NCBI GenBank assembly: GCA_023554245.1
Contig: JAMJQL010000008.1
Coordinates: forward strand, 1-40,084
From: Gemmatimonadota bacterium
GTDB taxonomy: Bacteria > Gemmatimonadota > Gemmatimonadetes > Palauibacterales > Palauibacteraceae
DNA length: 40,084 bases
Direction: 5' to 3'
Positions 31,086-37,745 of this stretch are shown piece after piece (within the stretch, counting starts at the first letter, position 1; each line of letters starts with the position of its first letter). The position numbers and the translations under genes were made by a program. The notes under the pieces were generated by a model that saw only the letters and a list, made by a program, of their open reading frames with translations, did not search any database and had not been told where the DNA came from.

Positions 31086-31796
31086 TTGTTCGCGACGATT
31101 CTCGCCGGGCTGACTGCGGGCGCGGTGCACGTGCTGGCCGGGCCGGATCATCTGGCCGCCGTCGCGCCCCTGGCCGCAAACGGTAACGGACGTCCATGGC
31201 GTTCCGGGCTCCTCTGGGGTCTCGGCCACGCGGGCGGCGTGCTTCTCGTCGGATTCGGGGCCATCCTGCTGCGGAGCTTGATTCCGATCGAGCTGCTTTC
31301 GAACTGGAGCGAGAGACTGGTGGGTCTGGTGCTGATCGGGATCGGGGTCTGGGGCCTGTTGAGCGCGAGACGCCATGGCGTTCACACCCACGAGCACGCA
31401 CACGGTGAGGCCCGTCACGCGCACCTGCACGTGCACCGAGTGAATCGCGACAGGCAGCGGGAGCATGCGAAGGAAAGCGATCACCCGCACGGAGGGGCGC
31501 ACGTGCATGCCCGGACGTCGGGCATGGCGCTCGGCGTGGGAATCCTGCACGGTCTGGCCGGAAGTGCTCATTTCCTGGGTGTGCTCCCGGCGCTCGCCCT
31601 TCCGACGAAATCAGCGGCAGCGGTCTACGTGGGCTGTTTCGGGCTCGGTACGGTCGCAGCGATGACCGGATTCGCGGCTCTGATCGGCCGGCTTGCGGAT
31701 CAGAGCGCCGACAGGGGGACGAGGGCGTACCGGCGGTTGCTCGGTGTCCTGGGCCTGCTCGCGATCGCAGTCGGGATCGTCTGGCTCCTGCCCTGA
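31086..31796 (+). CDS. Nickel/cobalt transporter-like membrane protein with His-rich loop
   Basis: 236 residues from a TTG at 31086 (AGG 5 bases upstream); an in-frame TGA directly before it means the start cannot be farther upstream. HVLAGPDHLAAV (His15, Asp21, His22) and, in the second half, HGLAGSAHFLG (His155, His162) are the paired motifs of the UreH/NiCoT-like family of metal permeases. Between the halves is a polar loop at residues 97-141 with 14 His, presumably for metal binding or sensing. Six or so hydrophobic segments flank it. It lies divergent to the molybdenum hydroxylase genes and before an amidohydrolase; a metal link to the latter is only a guess. Confidence 0.8.
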   Translation: MFATILAGLTAGAVHVLAGPDHLAAVAPLAANGNGRPWRSGLLWGLGHAGGVLLVGFGAILLRSLIPIELLSNWSERLVGLVLIGIGVWGLLSARRHGVHTHEHAHGEARHAHLHVHRVNRDRQREHAKESDHPHGGAHVHARTSGMALGVGILHGLAGSAHFLGVLPALALPTKSAAAVYVGCFGLGTVAAMTGFAALIGRLADQSADRGTRAYRRLLGVLGLLAIAVGIVWLLP

Positions 31797-31893
31797 CGCC
31801 CGAGGCTGCGCCGGGGCCGACGGCGAGCCGGTCGCGGACGGACAGGAAACTGGATCCGGGCCCGGTCATATTCCCGGGCAGGAGAGGTAACAC

Positions 31894-33636
31894 ATGAATT
31901 CGAGAGCTTCGTTGACTCCCACGCACCTTCTTCTCGCGCTTGGATTCCTGGCGTGTGGTGGAGAGGTGGAGTCCGATCCGACGGCGGACCTGGTCCTCCA
32001 CAATGGAAAGATCGTCACCATGGATCCCGGGGTTCCCGTCGGGACAGCCCTCGCGATCACCGGCGATCGAGTCAGCTGGGTCGGCGAGGAGTCTCACGTC
32101 GAGCGGTGGATCGACTCCGACACCGAGGTAATCGACCTTGCCGGGCGCCTGGCGGTTCCCGGACTGATCGAGGGCCACGCCCATTTCGTAGGGCTCGGCG
32201 AGGCTCTGGCCGGCGTCGATCTGCTCGACACGCAGTCCTGGGATGAGGTGCTGGCCCGGGTCGAACAGGCGACGAGGGAACTGCCTCCAGGAACCTGGAT
32301 CGTCGGCAGGGGATGGCACCAGAGCAAGTGGGACACGCCAGCCAGCCCTTCCGTGCGCGGGTTTCCCGGGCACGACGCGCTGAGCGCCGTGTCTCCCGAT
32401 CACCCGGTCGCGTTGGGACATGCCAGCGGACACGCGATTCTCGCGAATGCACGTGCGATGCGGGAAGCGGGAGTGGATCGAACCACTCCATCCCCCCCGG
32501 GCGGGGAAATCCTCCACTACGAGGACGGCAGCCCTTCGGGTGTGTTCATCGAGAATGCCGAGGACCTGATCGACGGTGCCTTTGCCCGGTGGCTCGAGCA
32601 GCTGCCCGAAACCCGCAGGCGAGAGCGTCTCCGCGAGCAGATCCGACTGGCGAATGACGAGGCGCTGCGAAACGGGATCACGACATTCCAGGACGCGGGG
32701 GCATCGCCTGAGGAAATCGAGGCGTATCATGCGGCGATCGCGGCCGACGAGCTGGACGTTCGCCTCTGGGTCATGCTCTCGGAGGCCTACGCCACGCCGG
32801 AGAATCTCGAGCGGTTGAGGCATACCGACGATCCCACGCATCGCCTCATGGTCCGCGCGATCAAAGCCTACTCCGACGGGGCCCTCGGCTCCCGCGGTGC
32901 CTGGCTGCTGGAGCCGTACGCGGATGATCCCGGGAATACGGGGCTGAACACGGTCCCCATGCCTCGCATTCGGGCCGTGGCCGACACGGCCCTCATGCAC
33001 GGATACCAGCTCTGTACTCACGCGATCGGGGATCGAGCGAACCGGGAGGTGCTCGACGTCTACGAAGCGGCGCTGGCGGCCAACCCCGATGCGGCGCTTG
33101 ATGCCCGGTTCAGGATCGAGCACGCGCAGATTCTCCATCCCGACGACGTACAGAGATTCGCCTCGCTCGGCGTGATCGCGGCGATGCAGGGAATCCATGC
33201 GGTGTCCGATGGTCCCTGGACGCCGGAGCGGCTTGGCGAAGAGAGAACGAACGAGAGGGCGTTTCCGTTCCGGAACCTGCTGGATGCAGGTGTCGTGGTG
33301 ATGAACGGGACGGACGCACCGGTGGAGCGGGTCGATCCGATCGCATCATACTCCGGCGCGGTTACCGGTCTCACCTCCGACGGGGAGGTGTTCGTCCCGC
33401 ATCACCTGATGACTCGGGAGGAGGGCCTCCGCTCCTACACGATTTCGGCGGCGTACGGAGCGCACGAGGAAGACAACCGCGGCTCTCTGACGCCCGGTAA
33501 GCTCGCCGATGTCACTGTCCTGTCGCGGGACATTCTCACCGTGCCCGATGAGCAGGTCGCCGGCGCGAAGCCCGTAATGACCATCGTGGGAGGCAGGATC
33601 GTCTGGGAGGCGGAGGGAACGGAAGCCGAAGAATAG
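31894..33636 (+). CDS. Exported YtcJ/NfdA-like amidohydrolase (amidohydrolase family 3)
   Basis: 580 residues, with an AGGAGAGG site before the ATG. The leader ends in LGFLACGG, a lipoprotein-like Cys21 although with Phe at -3. DLVLHNGKIVTMDPG and VPGLIEGHAHFVGLG (His95, His97) begin the metal-binding barrel; IVGRGWHQSKW, KAYSDGALGSRGAWL, HAIGDRANREVLD, RIEHAQILHPDD and GTDAPVERVDP are the expected blocks of the NfdA/YtcJ type. Members cleave N-formyl or other amides, but true substrates are mostly unknown. A PD40 lipoprotein gene starts 14 bp downstream. It is not closely similar to the amidohydrolase at 18797, which belongs to a different branch. Confidence 0.86.
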   Translation: MNSRASLTPTHLLLALGFLACGGEVESDPTADLVLHNGKIVTMDPGVPVGTALAITGDRVSWVGEESHVERWIDSDTEVIDLAGRLAVPGLIEGHAHFVGLGEALAGVDLLDTQSWDEVLARVEQATRELPPGTWIVGRGWHQSKWDTPASPSVRGFPGHDALSAVSPDHPVALGHASGHAILANARAMREAGVDRTTPSPPGGEILHYEDGSPSGVFIENAEDLIDGAFARWLEQLPETRRRERLREQIRLANDEALRNGITTFQDAGASPEEIEAYHAAIAADELDVRLWVMLSEAYATPENLERLRHTDDPTHRLMVRAIKAYSDGALGSRGAWLLEPYADDPGNTGLNTVPMPRIRAVADTALMHGYQLCTHAIGDRANREVLDVYEAALAANPDAALDARFRIEHAQILHPDDVQRFASLGVIAAMQGIHAVSDGPWTPERLGEERTNERAFPFRNLLDAGVVVMNGTDAPVERVDPIASYSGAVTGLTSDGEVFVPHHLMTREEGLRSYTISAAYGAHEEDNRGSLTPGKLADVTVLSRDILTVPDEQVAGAKPVMTIVGGRIVWEAEGTEAEE

Positions 33637-33650
33637 AGGAGGTCGCACAG

Positions 33651-34646
33651 ATGAGCCTGGAACACTGGCCCGCGCGACGTACATGCCGAAGCGCCGGGTG
33701 GACGGTCGCCGCGGCTGGCGGCTGTCTCATCACCGGAGTCCTCGTTACGGGGTGCAGCGGCGCGCAGCTGGAAGACGATCCGACCGCCGATCCGCTGGCA
33801 GAGGGAGGAGAGGCGCCGGCCGCGTTCGTCTTCATGTCGGAACGTACCGGCCAGGGTGACCTCTACGTCACCGACATATCGGGCTCGCGGCTGCGCCAAC
33901 TGACGTTTTCCCCGGCTCCCGATTTCAGCCCCCGCTGGGCCGACGGCACGTCGACCCTGTACTTCCTGTCGGACCGGCGTCCCGAGCCGGGCGTGTACCG
34001 GATGACCCTGGAGCGGGACAGCGCCGTGTTCGTGCAGCCCAATCCCGCCGGTGACGAAGCACCGAGGCCATCGCCGGACGGCCAGTGGATCGCCTATCCG
34101 GCCACCCGCAATGGAAACGAGGACATCTACATCTCCCGCCCGGACGGTACCGAGGAACGGAGGATCACGGAGAATCCGGGGAACGACCGGCAGCCTGCCT
34201 GGTCACCCGACGGGCGGACCCTCGCGTTCACCTCGTTCCGCGATCGGAATGCCGAGATCTACACGATCGAGGTGTGGGGCGGCGCTCCGAGGAACATCAC
34301 GCGAAGCCGTTCGAACGACACGCACGCGTCCTGGTCCCCGGACGGAGAGATGATCCTGTTCGATTCCGATCGGCCGCCCAACGGTAATCCGGACATCTTC
34401 GTGACCGACCGCCTCGGCACCCGCGTTCGGAACCTGACCAACCATGGAAGCGTGGACCTGATCGCTTCATGGTCTCCCGACGGCCGGTGGATCACATTCG
34501 GTTCGAGTCGCGACGGAGACTGGGAGATCTACGCGATGCGCCCCGATGGCTCGGAGCAGCGCCGGGTGACGCGCAGCCGCGGATTCGATGGAGACGCCAA
34601 CTGGGTGCCCGCCGAACTCGTGCGCTGGGGGCCCGTCCGGCCCTGA
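33651..34646 (+). CDS. TolB-like PD40 beta-propeller lipoprotein
   Basis: 331 residues, GAGGAGG site before the ATG. The lipobox VTGC gives Cys35. The mature part is a run of PD40 repeats such as FVFMSERTGQGDLYVTD, PAWSPDGRTLAFTSFRDRNAEIYT, ASWSPDGEMILFDSDRPPNGNPDIFVTD and ASWSPDGRWITFGSSRDGDWEIYAM, about five or six blades like the TolB C-terminal domain. There is no TolB N-terminal domain, so it is not TolB itself. A periplasm-facing binding role is likely. It starts 14 bp after the exported amidohydrolase and is probably co-transcribed with it. Confidence 0.85.
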   Translation: MSLEHWPARRTCRSAGWTVAAAGGCLITGVLVTGCSGAQLEDDPTADPLAEGGEAPAAFVFMSERTGQGDLYVTDISGSRLRQLTFSPAPDFSPRWADGTSTLYFLSDRRPEPGVYRMTLERDSAVFVQPNPAGDEAPRPSPDGQWIAYPATRNGNEDIYISRPDGTEERRITENPGNDRQPAWSPDGRTLAFTSFRDRNAEIYTIEVWGGAPRNITRSRSNDTHASWSPDGEMILFDSDRPPNGNPDIFVTDRLGTRVRNLTNHGSVDLIASWSPDGRWITFGSSRDGDWEIYAMRPDGSEQRRVTRSRGFDGDANWVPAELVRWGPVRP

Positions 34647-34662
34647 CACCGGTGGCCGAGAA

Positions 34663-34678
34663 TCACGGCCGGCCGTGA
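34663..34678. repeat. Perfect 16-bp palindrome between convergent genes
   Basis: TCACGGCCGGCCGTGA at 34663-34678 is fully self-complementary with no loop. It lies in the 45-bp gap between the PD40 lipoprotein and the converging aminotransferase. It could be a bidirectional terminator-like stem in RNA or a protein-binding site; nothing in the sequence decides between these. Confidence 0.5.
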
Positions 34679-34691
34679 GCTCTTCCGGGCC

Positions 34692-35537
34692 TCAGAGCGA
34701 CTCGATACGCGTCCGGAAGCGATCGGCGAGCACGGAAGTGATCGCCCCCGGCTTCCCGGAACCGACGGGCGAGCCGTCCAGCTCCACGATGGGCATGATC
34801 TCGGTCGTAGTGCCGGCCAGGAAGAGCTCATCGGCTCGAAGCATCTCATCCACCAGCACGGGACGCTCGGCGAACGGGATCTCCGCATCCTCGCAGAGCT
34901 CGAGAGCCACGGCCCTGGTGACGCCGGGCAGTATGTAATTGCTGTTCGGCGCGGTCCGGACCTCGCCGTCGATCACCGCGAAGAAGCTCGAACGGGTACC
35001 CTCGAGCGCCACGCCGTCCCGCACGAGCACCGCCTCGTAGGCGCCCCTCTCGTGCGCGTCCTGGGCTGCCATGCAGTTCGGCAGAAGCGATACGGACTTG
35101 ATGTCGCAACGGGTCCAGCGGTGGTCGGGCGCGGTGATCACTCCCACGCCCTCCGACGGATCCACCGAAGGAGTGAAGGCGCGTACCGTCACGAACAGGG
35201 TCGGCTCGACCTGAGAATCGGGAAAATGATGGACGCGGGGTGCGGCTCCACGCGTAACCTGGAGATAGAGAATCGCGTCGGAAGACTCGAGGTCGTTCCG
35301 AGCCAGGAGCTCGGCTCCGATTCCCGGGATCGAATCCGGATCCACGCCCTCGATTCGGAGGGCTGCGAGGCCATCGCGCATGCGTCGCACGTGCGCTCCG
35401 AGTTCGAAGGGCCGGCCGCCGTAGAATCTCACTACCTCGTAGATTCCATCGGCGAACAGGAATCCACGATCATCGGGGGAAATACGGACCTGCTCACGTT
35501 CCAGATAGGCGCCGTTGAAGTACACGGTGTCGGGCAT
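34692..35537 (-). CDS. D-amino-acid aminotransferase-like PLP enzyme (class IV)
   Basis: 281 residues, usual length for the family. Hallmarks of fold-type IV PLP enzymes: RGFLFADGIYEVVRFYGGRPF near the start (residues 24-44), HVRRMRDGLAAL, then RCDIKSVSLLPNCMAAQDA with the PLP lysine at 147, AYEAVLVRDGVALEGTRSSFFAV with Glu179, and LPGVTRAVALELCED. These fit D-alanine aminotransferase more than branched-chain aminotransferase. It would interconvert D-amino acids such as D-alanine and D-glutamate with 2-oxo acids for the cell wall, in the cytoplasm. The genes beside it are unrelated, and a 204-bp divergent gap precedes the next gene. Confidence 0.88.
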   Translation of the reverse strand: MPDTVYFNGAYLEREQVRISPDDRGFLFADGIYEVVRFYGGRPFELGAHVRRMRDGLAALRIEGVDPDSIPGIGAELLARNDLESSDAILYLQVTRGAAPRVHHFPDSQVEPTLFVTVRAFTPSVDPSEGVGVITAPDHRWTRCDIKSVSLLPNCMAAQDAHERGAYEAVLVRDGVALEGTRSSFFAVIDGEVRTAPNSNYILPGVTRAVALELCEDAEIPFAERPVLVDEMLRADELFLAGTTTEIMPIVELDGSPVGSGKPGAITSVLADRFRTRIESL

Positions 35538-35741
35538 GGAGTCGCGACCCTCTCAGCGGATTGAATCCCGGTGGGCGGCACGGTGTCGATCCGCCCGACT
35601 TTCGATCGGTGAATATAGCCCCGGTTATGGATCGCGGCCCCCCCGAACGGCAGGACCATTGCACTTCCGGGCGGGCGATAGTCCCTTTGGGACTGCCGGG
35701 GCCGGTTCGAGGGCCTCGCGGAACCCACGACGGAGGACACG

Positions 35742-36464
35742 ATGACGTATCAGCCCGGCTGTCAGGGCCGCGTAGTCGTAGGAGCCCTGCCTGAGTCGGT
35801 TCAGCGAACGCTCGTTTCATTGCCCGGCGACTGGCTCGAGTACGATCCTCCGAGCGGTTCGATCGTAGTGCGGCACATTCAGCCGACCGATGATCCGGTT
35901 CTGCCGGCCGTGACGGTCGAACTCGTTCGCATTCTGTCGGTGCTTCCATTCGAGAGTCTGGCCGAGATCGAGGGTGGCGACCTGTTCGTGCACACCGAGG
36001 AGACCGGGCGGCTGGTTCGGCTCCGGGTCGAGCCCGGTGGGGCTCTGCACATCCAGTGGGCGCGACCGGGGTACGCCGGGGCTCAGAAGAGGGCGTGGAG
36101 CGATGGTCACGAGGTGCGGCACGAGCCGTGGAACCATCGCCTGAATGGAGAGGTGGTATTCGGCACGGCAGACCCGGCTTCGGCGGCCGCAAGTCTCCAG
36201 GAACTGGCCGACACGTATGAGGGTCTCCACCCGGAGGGTGAATTCGAAGCGGTGGCCGAAGGACCCGAGGTGCGGGTGACGCTTCGCGAAGTCAATCTTG
36301 ACGGCAAGCTCTTCGTGGAAGCGCTGCATCGGCTTGCGGGTCCGCGCACTCTGGACGGACGCGTGGATGTAGCATCGTTTCGGGAGATGGTACCGGAGCA
36401 ACTCGTACGAGTGCTGTTCGAGAAGGGGAAGACCTGGGTCCAGCACCCGATGCTCTGGACCTGA
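35742..36464 (+). CDS. Unrecognised soluble protein
   Basis: 240 residues, with GGAGG ending about 6 bases before the ATG. I recognise no family. It has no signal peptide or membrane segment, so it is probably cytoplasmic. It shows a beta-rich composition (GDWLEYDPPSGSIVVRHIQPTDD, GGALHIQWARPGYAG), a conserved-looking LPAVTVELVRILSVLPFESLAEIEGGDLFVHTEE block and a helical C-terminal half (AAASLQELADTYEGLHPEGEFEAV). Codon use is like that of its neighbours, and the single AGG codons are few. It stands alone between the divergent aminotransferase and the acyl-CoA dehydrogenase, with 72 bp to the latter. Confidence 0.62.
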   Translation: MTYQPGCQGRVVVGALPESVQRTLVSLPGDWLEYDPPSGSIVVRHIQPTDDPVLPAVTVELVRILSVLPFESLAEIEGGDLFVHTEETGRLVRLRVEPGGALHIQWARPGYAGAQKRAWSDGHEVRHEPWNHRLNGEVVFGTADPASAAASLQELADTYEGLHPEGEFEAVAEGPEVRVTLREVNLDGKLFVEALHRLAGPRTLDGRVDVASFREMVPEQLVRVLFEKGKTWVQHPMLWT

Positions 36465-36536
36465 TGGGCTGACGGAATTCACGCGCGCCTCGTCCGTGCT
36501 GAGCGGTCGAGATGAATACGATCATGGAGAAGCGAC

Positions 36537-37709
36537 GTGCTCGACTATTTCCTGACCGATGAACACCAGATGATTCGTGAGCTCTCGCGAACGATCGCGG
36601 ACGAGGTGCTCCGGCCGGTGGCGGCGGACTACGATCGGAGCGGGGAGTTTCCGTGGCCGGTCGTCGAGAAGATGGCTGAGGCGGGGCTGTTCGGAGTCTT
36701 CATCGAAGAGCGCTACGGAGGACTCGGAGACGGGGACCGGACCATGAACATGGTGCTCGTCACCGAAGAGCTGTCGAAGGCCTGCGGAGGCATCTCGCTG
36801 GCCTTTGCAGGTACGGCGCTCGGCACCCTTCCGATCATCATCGCGGGAAGCGACGAGCAGAAGGAGAAATACCTCCCGTCGATCGCCGCCGGAGAGCGCC
36901 TGGCCGCGTTCGCGCTCACCGAGCCACAGGCGGGCTCGGATGCCGCCGGCATACGAACTACGGCGATCCGGGATGGCGACCATTACGTGGTCAACGGCAT
37001 CAAGCAGTGGATCACGAACGGCGGCGACGCCGAAATCTACACCGTCGTCGTGATGACCAATCCGGAGAAGGGGCCCCGGGGTGCGAGCACGCTCGTTATC
37101 GAGAAGGACACCCCCGGCTTCGGATTCGGGAAGAAGGAAGACAAGATGGGAATCCGGGCATCCTCGACCCGCGAGCTCGTATTCGAGGATTGCCGCGTGC
37201 CGGTGGAAAACCTCCTCGGTCGCGAAGGCACGGGATTCATCACCGCCATGAAGACCTTCGATGCCTCCCGGCCGGGTGTCGGGGCGCAGGCGCTGGGCAT
37301 CGCCCAGGGAGCACTCGACCTGGCGGTGGACTGGGCGATCTCCCGGAAGCAATTCGGCTCGCCGGTCTCCTCGTTCCAGGGGCTGCGCTTCCTGCTGGCG
37401 GACATGGCCATGCAGGTCGAGGCGGCACGCGCCCTGATCTATGCGACCGCGAGGCACATCGACGGGAACCCCAAGGCGCGGTCCACCATCTACTCGGCGA
37501 TGTCGAAATGTTTCGCCTCGGACATCGCGATGCGGGTGACGACCGATGCCGTCCAGGTGTTCGGTGGATCAGGCTACATGAAGGACTACCCGATCGAGAA
37601 GTACATGCGGGATGCGAAGATCACCCAGATCTACGAGGGAACGAACCAGATTCAACGCGAAGAGATCAGCCGGATCCTGATTGGTGAGCACATCGCGGGG
37701 CAGTCGTGA
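36537..37709 (+). CDS. Acyl-CoA dehydrogenase
   Basis: 390 residues from a GTG at 36537 with GGAGA 8-9 bases upstream; an ATG at 36524 is in another frame and soon stops. Motifs in order: FFLTDEH-like start (YFLTDEHQMIREL), FALTEPQAGSDA (124-135), YVVNGIKQWITNG, KMGIRASSTRELVFEDCRVP, and TQIYEGTNQIQRE at the end with the catalytic Glu367 in the position used by short- and medium-chain enzymes. It is an FAD-dependent enzyme that oxidises acyl-CoA to enoyl-CoA and passes electrons to ETF. The residues resemble butyryl/short-branched-chain enzymes. It precedes an unrelated channel gene by 36 bp. Confidence 0.93.
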   Translation: MLDYFLTDEHQMIRELSRTIADEVLRPVAADYDRSGEFPWPVVEKMAEAGLFGVFIEERYGGLGDGDRTMNMVLVTEELSKACGGISLAFAGTALGTLPIIIAGSDEQKEKYLPSIAAGERLAAFALTEPQAGSDAAGIRTTAIRDGDHYVVNGIKQWITNGGDAEIYTVVVMTNPEKGPRGASTLVIEKDTPGFGFGKKEDKMGIRASSTRELVFEDCRVPVENLLGREGTGFITAMKTFDASRPGVGAQALGIAQGALDLAVDWAISRKQFGSPVSSFQGLRFLLADMAMQVEAARALIYATARHIDGNPKARSTIYSAMSKCFASDIAMRVTTDAVQVFGGSGYMKDYPIEKYMRDAKITQIYEGTNQIQREEISRILIGEHIAGQS

Positions 37710-37745
37710 GGGCACCGTGACCCTGATGAAGCGGAAGGCAGGACG

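Noticed and set aside
30910-33198. Upstream extension of the [2Fe-2S] subunit
   Set aside because: It is antisense to the nickel-type transporter and the amidohydrolase, and ferredoxin-type subunits of this family are about 150 residues.
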